A stretch of DNA of 6,690 nt, from contig SXWG01000006.1 in NCBI GenBank assembly GCA_005789925.1, positions 1 to 6,690 on the forward strand, read 5' to 3'. Numbering within the stretch: position 1 is the first letter of the stretch; each line of letters starts with the position of its first letter. The translations under genes were made by a program, and so were the position numbers. Under the pieces are notes generated by a model. It saw only the letters and a list, made by a program, of their open reading frames with translations, did no database searches and was not told where the DNA came from. This DNA comes from Actinomycetota bacterium. Lineage in GTDB: Bacteria > Actinomycetota > Acidimicrobiia > Acidimicrobiales > Ilumatobacteraceae. Of this stretch, positions 1-5,944 are shown piece after piece.

Positions 1-642
1 CATCTTCTCGAACACCCACGGCAGAAGTGTCTTTTCGTTCAGCAACGCTTTGGTTTCTTGGAACAAGTAGCTCTTGTTCGCACTGCCACCACCTTTTGCC
101 ATGAAGAGGAACTTGTAGGCGTCACCAGGTGTCGCTGCGATCTTGATCTCAGCCGGAAGGTTGTTGCCCGTGTTCTTCTCGTCGTACATCGACAGCGGAG
201 CAAGTTGGCTGTAACGAAGATTGCTGATCTGATAGGTGTCGAAGATGCCACGAGCGATTGCTTCCTCGTCGTTTCCGCTGGTGAAGACGAACTGACCCTT
301 CTTTGCCTTCACGATTGCAGTGCCGGTGTCTTGACACATTGGCAACACCCCACCGGCGGCAATCGAAGCGTTCTTCAGTAGGTCGAGTGCGACGAATCGA
401 TCGTTCGCACTGGCCTCGGGGTCCTTCAAGATGTTTGCCAGCTGTTGCAGGTGTCCGGGTCGGAGGAAGTGAGCGATCTCACGCATCGCGACCTGGGTGA
501 GAAGCGTGAGTGCCTCTGGCTCAACCTTCAGAAAACTTCCGAGCGACGTGTCGACTGTCGACACGCCGTCTGTCGACAACAATCTGTACGACGTGTCGTC
601 GGGCCCGAGCGGAAGAAGTTCAGTGAAGACGAAATCTGCCAT
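1..642 (-). CDS. fumA: Class I fumarate hydratase (iron-sulfur type), N-terminal part, cut by the left edge
   Basis: This enzyme interconverts fumarate and (S)-malate in the TCA cycle using an oxygen-sensitive [4Fe-4S] cluster. My translation of the minus strand gives 214 residues without a stop, and the frame stays open at base 1. It matches E. coli FumA/FumB closely. The clearest blocks are KVEPEALTLL (39-48), DPEASANDRFVAL (74-86), PMCQDTGTAIV (101-111), NLRYSQ (141-146), GDAYKFLF (173-180) and AKGGGSANKSYLFQETKALL (182-201). Cys103 corresponds to the first cluster cysteine of FumA (Cys105); the other two ligands lie outside the window. The family is about 550 residues long, so roughly 60% is missing. 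The ATG at 642 is the only upstream choice, because an in-frame TAG stop lies at 654-652. A TAGCGT hexamer 6 nt before the ATG suggests its own leaderless promoter, although hrpB ends only 57 nt upstream. Class I fumarases can also act as mesaconase, so substrate range is open. The family call is firm; fumA versus fumB naming is arbitrary. Confidence 0.95.
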   Translation of the reverse strand, partial: MADFVFTELLPLGPDDTSYRLLSTDGVSTVDTSLGSFLKVEPEALTLLTQVAMREIAHFLRPGHLQQLANILKDPEASANDRFVALDLLKNASIAAGGVLPMCQDTGTAIVKAKKGQFVFTSGNDEEAIARGIFDTYQISNLRYSQLAPLSMYDEKNTGNNLPAEIKIAATPGDAYKFLFMAKGGGSANKSYLFQETKALLNEKTLLPWVFEKM

Positions 643-648
643 GGCTCC

Positions 649-654
649 ACGCTA
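649..654 (-). promoter_or_regulatory. Putative leaderless promoter -10 element (TAGCGT) of the fumarase gene
   Basis: On the minus strand TAGCGT is followed by exactly six bases (GGAGCC) and then the fumarase ATG. This is the spacing from a TANNNT -10 hexamer to a transcription start, so the transcript would begin at the A of the ATG. GGAG is also present but only 2 nt from the ATG, which is too close for a good ribosome binding site. I see no convincing -35 element. It would allow fumarase to be expressed independently of hrpB. Confidence 0.5.
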
Positions 655-699
655 ATTGCACTCGTCTAGCAAGCGGCCATCTCACGGACGACGAGTCGT

Positions 700-3210
700 C
701 TATGCGGTCGGGTCGATCGGCCAGGCATGTTTCGGATATCGACCAGCCATGTCGCGACGCACCTCGGCCCATGACCCTCTCCAGAAGCCCGGAAGGTCAG
801 ATGTCACTTGTATCGGCCGGTCGGCGGGAGAGAGAAGTTCCACGACGATCGGCACGCGATTGTCGAGAAGAGAGGGGTGAGAGGTGACGCCGAACATGCG
901 TTGCACGCGAACTGACACCTTCGGTCTGTCGACGTCTGAATAGTCGATGACGGTCTCCTTGCCGTTCGGCAATACGAGTGTCGGAGGTACGAGAGCGTCA
1001 ATGTCGCTCGATGCGTCCCAACCGAGTCGTGCGCGCAGCAACATGTCGACATCAAGCGCTTCGATGTCGGCGCGACTCGTGCAGCCCGCAACGAAAGGCG
1101 CCAGCCACTCACCGACAGTGCGCACGAGATGTCTGTCACTCACGTCTGGCCACGTGTCGCCGAGATGATGGCGTGCGAATTGGATGTGACGCTGTGTACT
1201 ACGCGCACGCTCATCCCAATTCAAGAGACCGAGAGAACTAGTGCGCACGCGTTCGACGAGCGCATGCTCGGTGTCAGGTCCAGGCGTGGCTGGACCTACT
1301 CGCTCGTCAAGACGAAGTGAGCCACATTTGCGTGTGATTGATCGTGTGAGGTCATTTCGTTCCTTGTCCCATTGCACGACGACTTCTTCCACGACGTCGT
1401 CACCGAGCATGAGAGCGACCTGGTCGGCGTCGAGCCCGGCGCCTCGTCGAATGCGCGTCGACTTACGATCGCCATCGACGTCTGCGGCGACGATGAATAC
1501 CTCGGTCGCCAGCTCGTCTCGGTCACTGACCCACGCGCCACCTCCGGCACGCATCACGAACTGACCCTTGGTGCCGCGATTTTTCGCGAGACGGTCTGGG
1601 TATGCCGCGAGAAGCAGAGCGCCGGTGAGGTGGGCGATGACGGACTCGCGCATCGAGCGTGAATGATCGATGTTGCGTCTGCGGGCGATGTCTCTTGCGG
1701 CGTCGGCGACGCGACGAACGGCGCCTTTGTCAGTCCGGTCGTCAGATGTCACCCCGCACACGATTGCAGCGCGTAGTGCCATGTCGGTGGGTAGTGAATC
1801 AGGGCGACCACGCATGATGTCGCGCTCTTCGAGAAGTGAGGCGAGCACGCACGCGAGCCACGCTGCATCGTCGCCGAGATCCGACTGTGCGTGGACGACC
1901 ATCGAAGCGAGTCGTGGGTGGAGGGGAAGTGTGAGCAGTGCGCGGCCGTGTGCGGTGATGCGATCGGTGTTGTCGATTGCACGGATCATGCGCAATGTCT
2001 CGCGCGCGATGTGGATCGACCGTGCAGGAGGCGCATCGGGGAATGGAAGACGATCAAAGTCCGATCCCCACGCCGCGACTTCCAACACCACGGACGACAG
2101 GTCGACTTGTGAGATCTCCGGTGGAAGATGAGCGGGCCGAGTCGAATCCTCGATACGGCTCCAGAGTCGATAGGCGACACCGGGACGCACTCGTCCTGCA
2201 CGACCACTTCGTTGCTCTGCGGACGCCCGCGATGTGGCGACGGTGGAGAGGCGAGTTAGTCCGGTGCGCTGATCGAGTCGTGGAACTCTTGCGAGACCGG
2301 CATCGATCACCACATTCACACCATCGACTGTCAGCGATGTCTCTGCAATGTCGGTACTGAGCACGATGCGTCGACGCCCCAAGGGGTCTGGACGAAGCGA
2401 GGCATCTTGTTCGTCAAATGGAAGTGCGCCGGCAAGTCTCTGCACAACGACATCAGACGAAAGTGTCGCGGCGAGATGATCGCGGACACGATTGATCTCA
2501 CCCATGCCGGGAAGAAACACCAGCATGTCTCCGTCATCGGTGCGTAGCGATGCTTGCACGGTTGAGGCGATTGCCGATTCGAGAGAGTCGTCACGGTGTC
2601 GAGCGATGTATCGCACGTCGACGGAATGCATGCGACCGTCCGAGGTGACGATCGGGGCGTGGCCATCGCTATCGCCGAGTAAGCGTGCGAACGTCTCGGC
2701 TTGCGCGGTCGCCGACATGGCGAGCACGCGGAGATCGGGGCGAAGCGCTTGGCGCGCGTCGAGCAACAACGCGAGGCCGACATCGGTCGGGACATTGCGT
2801 TCGTGCACTTCATCGAAAATGACGAGGCCGACACCTTCGAGCGACGGGTCGCCCTGAAGTCGCCGAGTCAGCACCCCTTCTGTGACGACTTCGATGCGCG
2901 TCCGCGAACTGATTCGTCGCTCATCCCGGGTCTGGAAGCCAACAAGACCTCCGACCTCATCGCCGACAATGTCGGACATGCGTCTGGCTGCGGCTCGCGC
3001 AGCAAGACGTCGTGGCTCGAGCATCACAATCTTGCGGTCGATGAGCCATCGCTCATCGACCAACCGAAGTGGTATGAGCGTCGTCTTTCCGGCACCAGGT
3101 GGCGCCACGACGACTGCAGCTCGACGCGCGGCAAGTGCCTCGCGCAGTTCCGGGAGAACTTCTTCTACGGGAAGAGAATCAGACAAGTGCGGGCGTGCCG
3201 CGGAATGCAC
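700..3210 (-). CDS. hrpB: ATP-dependent RNA helicase HrpB (DEAH/DExH family)
   Basis: A cytoplasmic superfamily 2 helicase of the bacterial HrpB group. Its cellular role is poorly defined, and RNA remodelling is presumed. The 836 residues (GTG numbering) show the motifs in order: Walker A APPGAGKTT (36-44), EPRRLAAR (65-72), TEGVL (110-114), DEVHER (133-138, DEFHER in E. coli), SAT (166-168), STDIAETSLT (285-294) and QRSGRAGR (333-340). The HrpB-specific C-terminal domain is present, with LLSPADRP and a terminal RYPKHAWP (824-831). Length is close to E. coli HrpB (about 810-820), so the gene looks intact. The start is uncertain. GTG 3210 is the most upstream start codon after an in-frame stop. 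TTG at 3186 would begin MSDSLPVEEVLPEL, which lines up with the E. coli N-terminus (MSSLPVAAVLPEL). Neither has a visible ribosome binding site. The gene overlaps the preceding thioredoxin-like gene by 32 nt (GTG) or 8 nt (TTG), implying cotranscription and possibly translational coupling. Confidence 0.96.
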   Translation of the reverse strand: MHSAARPHLSDSLPVEEVLPELREALAARRAAVVVAPPGAGKTTLIPLRLVDERWLIDRKIVMLEPRRLAARAAARRMSDIVGDEVGGLVGFQTRDERRISSRTRIEVVTEGVLTRRLQGDPSLEGVGLVIFDEVHERNVPTDVGLALLLDARQALRPDLRVLAMSATAQAETFARLLGDSDGHAPIVTSDGRMHSVDVRYIARHRDDSLESAIASTVQASLRTDDGDMLVFLPGMGEINRVRDHLAATLSSDVVVQRLAGALPFDEQDASLRPDPLGRRRIVLSTDIAETSLTVDGVNVVIDAGLARVPRLDQRTGLTRLSTVATSRASAEQRSGRAGRVRPGVAYRLWSRIEDSTRPAHLPPEISQVDLSSVVLEVAAWGSDFDRLPFPDAPPARSIHIARETLRMIRAIDNTDRITAHGRALLTLPLHPRLASMVVHAQSDLGDDAAWLACVLASLLEERDIMRGRPDSLPTDMALRAAIVCGVTSDDRTDKGAVRRVADAARDIARRRNIDHSRSMRESVIAHLTGALLLAAYPDRLAKNRGTKGQFVMRAGGGAWVSDRDELATEVFIVAADVDGDRKSTRIRRGAGLDADQVALMLGDDVVEEVVVQWDKERNDLTRSITRKCGSLRLDERVGPATPGPDTEHALVERVRTSSLGLLNWDERARSTQRHIQFARHHLGDTWPDVSDRHLVRTVGEWLAPFVAGCTSRADIEALDVDMLLRARLGWDASSDIDALVPPTLVLPNGKETVIDYSDVDRPKVSVRVQRMFGVTSHPSLLDNRVPIVVELLSPADRPIQVTSDLPGFWRGSWAEVRRDMAGRYPKHAWPIDPTA

Positions 3211-3673
3211 CTGGGTCGCCGGGCGCGGGGATCGTCGGCTTGCTCCAACTCACGAGTGTGGCGATTTCGTTCGACACCTCACGCCATGTGTCGGCCGACC
3301 AACCTTGGGTGGCAGCGGGAATCGTGCCGTCTCCGCGCACGAGCACGAAAGCGGGAAGCTCGGTGAGTCCGAGCGCGCGAATCACACTTCGGTCTGGGTC
3401 TGTAAAGACCAAGAATTCATCGGCGAGTGGACCGAGGAACGAACGGGCGTCATCAGCACCACACGCGATGATGAAGTTGACGCGAACCCCCGCACCGGCG
3501 AACTGGTTCATGATTCGCGAAGCCGTCTTCAGAATCCACGCGCTCTCATTGGTGTACGGATCGACGACCACGGACGCGAGATGGAACGTCATCAGCCACT
3601 CGCGAAGCGGACGCGCATCACCCGTGAGCGGGGTCAACGTCACGTCAAGATTCGGGTTGGGGAGTTGTGTCAC
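3179..3673 (-). CDS. Thioredoxin-fold protein lacking the CxxC active site
   Basis: A 164-residue protein with the outline of a thioredoxin/TlpA-like fold but no redox pair. An early strand-helix segment (ASVVVDPYTNESAWILKTA, 33-51) occupies the place where CxxC would sit. A middle strand (VRVNFIIACG, 63-72) is followed by an acidic helix, then ELPAFVLVRGDG (105-116), which resembles the cis-proline strand (Pro107). A helix with GWSADTWREV (124-133) comes next. The C-terminus is Pro/Gly-rich (146-162). Cys71 is the only cysteine, so classical disulfide exchange is not possible. There is no signal peptide or membrane segment, so it is probably cytoplasmic. I recognise the fold pattern, not a named gene, and function is unknown. 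The start is GTG 3673, with no ribosome binding site but a TAGCGT element 7 nt upstream. It is the first gene of a unit with hrpB, which its end overlaps. Confidence 0.78.
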   Translation of the reverse strand: MTQLPNPNLDVTLTPLTGDARPLREWLMTFHLASVVVDPYTNESAWILKTASRIMNQFAGAGVRVNFIIACGADDARSFLGPLADEFLVFTDPDRSVIRALGLTELPAFVLVRGDGTIPAATQGWSADTWREVSNEIATLVSWSKPTIPAPGDPGAFRGTPALV

Positions 3674-3680
3674 GGGTACG

Positions 3681-3686
3681 ACGCTA
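3681..3686 (-). promoter_or_regulatory. Putative leaderless promoter -10 element (TAGCGT) of the thioredoxin-like gene and hrpB
   Basis: Minus-strand TAGCGT lies 7 nt (CGTACCC) before GTG 3673. This fits a TANNNT -10 hexamer driving a leaderless transcript. The gap to the divergent gene is too short for a conventional leader with a ribosome binding site, and none is seen. No clear -35 hexamer is present at the usual distance. Confidence 0.5.
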
Positions 3687-3698
3687 GTTCAGCGCCAG

Positions 3699-3704
3699 TA
3701 GCGT
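3699..3704 (+). promoter_or_regulatory. Putative leaderless promoter -10 element (TAGCGT) of the eIF2B-like gene
   Basis: TAGCGT is followed by seven bases (GCGGAAG) and then GTG 3712. The hexamer itself overlaps the alternative start GTG 3703, so if this promoter is real the protein must start at 3712. GGAAG directly abuts the GTG and is too close to serve as a good ribosome binding site. Confidence 0.5.
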
Positions 3705-3711
3705 GCGGAAG

Positions 3712-4515
3712 GTGCATCCCATTGAACATCTGCGATACGTGGCGCGAGTCCACGGTGCAGACCCCGTCGAGGTGGCTTTGGAGGCCGCCGAGGGACTTGT
3801 TCACATGGTGCGTGATCCTGCAGGGGCCGTGGTGTCCGCGCGGCGAATGATGGAGCATCATCCGGAGAACGCGCCACTGTGGTGGTTATGTGCCCACGCG
3901 GTGACGTCGATGGACCCTCGTACGGCACTGCGCGAGTGCGCCCGTGCGCTCAGGACCGATGCGACGTCGGCTGTCCTTCAATCCGAATTGCCGGCCGACA
4001 GCACCGTGTGCACTGTGGGTTGGTCTGGACATGTGGTCGACGCACTCGTTCGACGAGGTGATGTGCGCGCTCTCGTGGTCGACTCGTTGGGTGAGGGTCA
4101 AGATGCTCTGCGCGTTTTCGCACGTCGCGGAGTAGAGGCTGAACTTGTCGCACCTGAAGGAATCGCTGCTGCCGTTCGATCAAGCGACGTCACAGTGGTG
4201 ACGTCAAAGAGCACGAGTCGTGACGGAGTTCTCTGCGCCGGTGGTGCATTGCCACTGCTCGCACTGTCGCGTTTGTTCGATAAACCCTCATGGCTCGTGT
4301 CGCCAGTAGGTGTTCACCTCGCTCCGTCAATGTGGCGTGCCATGGTGGATGACTTTTGCGACCGCCCCGACCCGTGGGCCGCTGGGCACGATGTTCTCGA
4401 CTGGTCCCACGTCACTCGGGTGGTCGACGCGACCGGCATCGTCGATGTCGCGAGACATCTTTCATCCGTGTCATGCCCCGAGGCACCAGAGCTGCTGCGA
4501 CGCAGTGCTATCTGA
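3712..4515 (+). CDS. Degenerate eIF2B-alpha/ISOCOT-fold family protein of unknown function
   Basis: A 267-residue protein with the layout of eIF2B-alpha/methylthioribose-1-phosphate isomerase relatives. It has an N-terminal helical part with RRMMEHHPENAPLWWLC (44-60), which recalls the HPTMAPL segment of that family. A strand-turn-helix, STVCTVGWSGHVVDALVRRG (97-116), stands where relatives have a T-x-x-x-S substrate loop. LVVDSLGEGQDALRVFARRGVE (121-142) resembles their conserved Rossmann-like E-x-R-P segment. TVVTSKSTSRDGVLCAGGALPLLALSRLF (161-189) matches the GADRI-x-x-x-G-x-x-NKIGT block, followed by KPSWLVSP (191-198). The catalytic-type residues of that block (Gly-Ala-Asp, Asn-Lys) are replaced, so isomerase activity is doubtful. 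It has no signal peptide. GTG 3712 is chosen because of the TAGCGT element 7 nt upstream; GTG 3703 would add three residues. It lies 52 nt before the next gene. The fold assignment is an inference from motif order, and no specific function can be given. Confidence 0.7.
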   Translation: MHPIEHLRYVARVHGADPVEVALEAAEGLVHMVRDPAGAVVSARRMMEHHPENAPLWWLCAHAVTSMDPRTALRECARALRTDATSAVLQSELPADSTVCTVGWSGHVVDALVRRGDVRALVVDSLGEGQDALRVFARRGVEAELVAPEGIAAAVRSSDVTVVTSKSTSRDGVLCAGGALPLLALSRLFDKPSWLVSPVGVHLAPSMWRAMVDDFCDRPDPWAAGHDVLDWSHVTRVVDATGIVDVARHLSSVSCPEAPELLRRSAI

Positions 4516-4555
4516 GCCCTGCGATTCCATCTCGGTCACCCGATGGGTCTGGGTC

Positions 4556-4561
4556 TAGGTT
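4556..4561 (+). promoter_or_regulatory. Putative leaderless promoter -10 element (TAGGTT) of the PPOX-family gene
   Basis: TAGGTT is followed by six bases (GAGGGA) and then ATG 4568, the same geometry as at the fumarase start. A weak -35-like CGGTCA lies 17 nt further upstream at 4533-4538. GAGG at 4562-4565 is only 2 nt from the ATG, which argues against it being a normal ribosome binding site. The gene could also be read through from the upstream eIF2B-like gene. Confidence 0.42.
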
Positions 4562-4567
4562 GAGGGA

Positions 4568-5035
4568 ATGGCAAACAAGCGCGGCTCCATCCAGATGACA
4601 ACCGAAGAGATCGATACTTTTCTCGCTGGTCGTCACGTCATGAACATTGCCACCATCGGTCCCAGCGGACATCCGCACCTCGTCGCGATGTGGTACGCAA
4701 TGATCGACGGCAAGCCGGCATTCTGGACGTTCGGCAAGTCTCAGAAAATCAACAATCTCCGTCGTGACTCGAAGATCACTGCTCTCGTCGAAGATGGTGA
4801 GCAGTACAACGAATTACGCGGCGTCGAGCTGGTCGGAACCGGTCGCGTGATTGAGGACTACGACGAAGTGTTGAACATCGGTCTCGTCGTTGCTGAGAAA
4901 TACAACGGAGAGATTGCGGTCAGCGAGGCAGCGCTGCCATTCATTCGCAAGCAAGCCGAGAAGCGTCTCGGAGTGGTCATCGACGTCGAGAAGATCGTCA
5001 GTTGGGACCACAATAAACTCGGTGGCGGCTACTGA
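4568..5035 (+). CDS. PPOX/FDOR-family oxidoreductase, probably F420-dependent
   Basis: A 155-residue single-domain split beta-barrel protein of the pyridoxamine 5'-phosphate oxidase-like superfamily, most like the actinobacterial FDOR-B group that uses coenzyme F420 (some members bind FMN, FAD, heme or biliverdin). Visible features are TTEEIDTFLAGRHVMNIATI (11-30), GHPHLVAMWYAM (34-45), the cofactor phosphate-binding stretch FWTFGKSQKINNLRRD (52-67, with Lys57, Lys60 and Arg65/66), ELRGVELVGTGRVIED (82-97) and a C-terminal SWDHNKLGG (145-153). The length is normal and no signal peptide is present, so it should be cytoplasmic. The substrate cannot be predicted. It follows the eIF2B-like gene by 52 nt on the same strand and converges with the mcl operon, its stop being 24 nt from the opposing stop. 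The family is secure; F420 as cofactor is an inference from the GKSQK and SWDH signatures. Confidence 0.88.
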   Translation: MANKRGSIQMTTEEIDTFLAGRHVMNIATIGPSGHPHLVAMWYAMIDGKPAFWTFGKSQKINNLRRDSKITALVEDGEQYNELRGVELVGTGRVIEDYDEVLNIGLVVAEKYNGEIAVSEAALPFIRKQAEKRLGVVIDVEKIVSWDHNKLGGGY

Positions 5036-5054
5036 CGTAGCACGCGTGTCCGTC
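5034..5054. repeat. Small interrupted palindrome between convergent genes
   Basis: The 24-nt gap between the two stop codons contains the 8-bp palindrome CACGCGTG (5041-5048), flanked by GACG (5034-5037) and CGTC (5051-5054). It could form a weak hairpin shared by both transcripts, but there is no T-run on either side, so intrinsic terminator function is not supported. Confidence 0.3.
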
Positions 5055-5059
5055 GAGAG

Positions 5060-5929
5060 TCAGGCGGACAATTCGGCAATTGCATCAGCGGTGGCGATGA
5101 TGCGCTCGGCGTTCACCACGTGCAGGTTCTCGATCATCTTGCCGTCAAGCTGGACGACACCTTTTCCTTGGTTCGTGGCGTCGGTGAACGCAGCAATGAC
5201 TCGACGCGCATGGTCAACTTCAGACTCGGTTGGTGCCCAGACATCGTTGGCGACGTCGACTTGGTCGGGGTGAACCAATGTCTTGCCGTCAAATCCCATG
5301 TCCTTGCCCTGCATACATTCGTCACGGAGGCCTTCAGTGTTCTTGATGTCGTTGAACACCCCGTCAAGAATCGGTTTTCCGGCTTCGCGAGCAGCGAGCA
5401 ACGCTTGGGCCAGGTGAGGAATGAGTGGATGGCGACTGGGCACTTGGGTGGCACGCAGCTCCTTGGCCAAGTCGTTGGTTCCCATGACGAGCACAGACAC
5501 GCGTGGATGAGCGCAGATGGCGCGCGCGTCGAAGATCGCGGTCGGGGTTTCGAGCATGCACCAGACAGTCATTGATACAGGCGCACCAGCAGCATCGAGG
5601 CGTCGTGACACTTCCTCGAGAGTCGCCACCGAGTCGACTTTTGGAATGACGACAGCATGCGCACAACTTTTTGCAGCTGCGGCAAGGTCGTCTGCGCCCC
5701 ACGGTGTGTCGAGACCGTTGCAACGGATGGTGATCTCTCGCTTACCGTACGCACCGGATGACGCTGCAGCGACCGCGTTTGCTCGGGCGGCATCTTTCGC
5801 GTCAGGTGACACTGCATCTTCGAGATCGAAGATGAGCGCATCGGTGGAGATCGACTTTGCTTTCTCGAGCGCACGCTCGTTGGCTGCTGGCATGTAGAGA
5901 ACGGAACGACGAGGGCGTGTCTGGTGCAT
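5060..5929 (-). CDS. CitE/HpcH-family CoA-ester enzyme, malyl-CoA thioesterase-like (Mcl2 type)
   Basis: A 289-residue cytoplasmic TIM-barrel enzyme of the HpcH/HpaI aldolase and citrate lyase beta-like family. Motifs in order are RRSVLYMPA (7-15), FDLEDAV (34-40), IRCNGLDTP (68-76, Arg69), VIPKVDS (94-100), MLETP (125-129), GTNDLAKELR (150-159), FDGKTLVHPDQV (213-224) and LDGKMIEN (261-268). Glu127 and Asp153 are the expected Mg2+ ligands. In lyases of this family the C-terminal lid carries a catalytic Asp (DGKMID pattern). Here the aligned residue appears to be Glu267, as I would expect for the group containing Rhodobacter Mcl2, a (3S)-malyl-CoA thioesterase. The likely reaction is hydrolysis of malyl-CoA to malate and CoA; citramalyl-CoA or other acyl-CoA lyase activity is the alternative. 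The gene starts 15 nt after the stop of the malyl-CoA lyase gene and has a strong GGAGG 5 nt before the ATG. The two almost certainly form an operon. The family is secure, the substrate moderate. Confidence 0.9.
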   Translation of the reverse strand: MHQTRPRRSVLYMPAANERALEKAKSISTDALIFDLEDAVSPDAKDAARANAVAAASSGAYGKREITIRCNGLDTPWGADDLAAAAKSCAHAVVIPKVDSVATLEEVSRRLDAAGAPVSMTVWCMLETPTAIFDARAICAHPRVSVLVMGTNDLAKELRATQVPSRHPLIPHLAQALLAAREAGKPILDGVFNDIKNTEGLRDECMQGKDMGFDGKTLVHPDQVDVANDVWAPTESEVDHARRVIAAFTDATNQGKGVVQLDGKMIENLHVVNAERIIATADAIAELSA

Positions 5930-5934
5930 GGAGT

Positions 5935-5939
5935 CCTCC
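5935..5939 (-). promoter_or_regulatory. Strong ribosome binding site (GGAGG) for the Mcl2-like gene
   Basis: On the minus strand GGAGG is followed by five bases (ACTCC) and ATG 5929. It fixes the start of this gene and contrasts with the leaderless-looking starts elsewhere in the window, as expected for an internal gene of an operon. Confidence 0.8.
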
Positions 5940-5944
5940 GAAAG

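Larger units (their letters stand above)
3681..3704. repeat. Inverted repeat ACGCTA-N12-TAGCGT in the divergent intergenic region
   Basis: The perfect 6-bp arms at 3681-3686 and 3699-3704 are separated by 12 bases. Each arm read outward is TAGCGT, 7 nt before a GTG start. The simplest reading is two back-to-back -10 elements of a divergent promoter pair. It could also be an operator recognised by a dimeric regulator, but the arms are too short to argue for that from sequence alone. Confidence 0.5.

Noticed and set aside
58..381. Plus-strand open frame of 107 codons at the left edge
   Set aside because: The opposite strand encodes highly conserved fumarase sequence over the whole length, so this frame is a shadow.
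643..699. Possible terminator between hrpB and fumarase
   Set aside because: No stable stem followed by a T-run could be found on the minus strand; only the putative -10 element is supported there.
1670..2131. Plus-strand open frame of 153 codons inside hrpB
   Set aside because: Antisense shadow of conserved HrpB sequence, rich in Ser/Arg, with no start signals.
2701..3366. Plus-strand open frame of 221 codons
   Set aside because: Antisense to the conserved helicase motifs of hrpB and the end of the thioredoxin-like gene; low-complexity Arg-rich translation and no family features.
2882..3850. Plus-strand open frame of 322 codons
   Set aside because: It runs antisense to the start of hrpB, the whole thioredoxin-like gene and across the divergent promoter. 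Its translation is Arg/Ser/Thr-rich without any recognisable motif, typical of an antisense frame in GC-rich coding DNA.
4537..4548. ACCC-GAT-GGGT mini-hairpin after the eIF2B-like gene
   Set aside because: A 4-bp stem with no following T-run lies in the promoter region of the next gene; too weak to call a terminator.
5120..5575. Plus-strand open frame of 151 codons
   Set aside because: Antisense to the conserved C-terminal half of the Mcl2-like gene; no motif or start signal.
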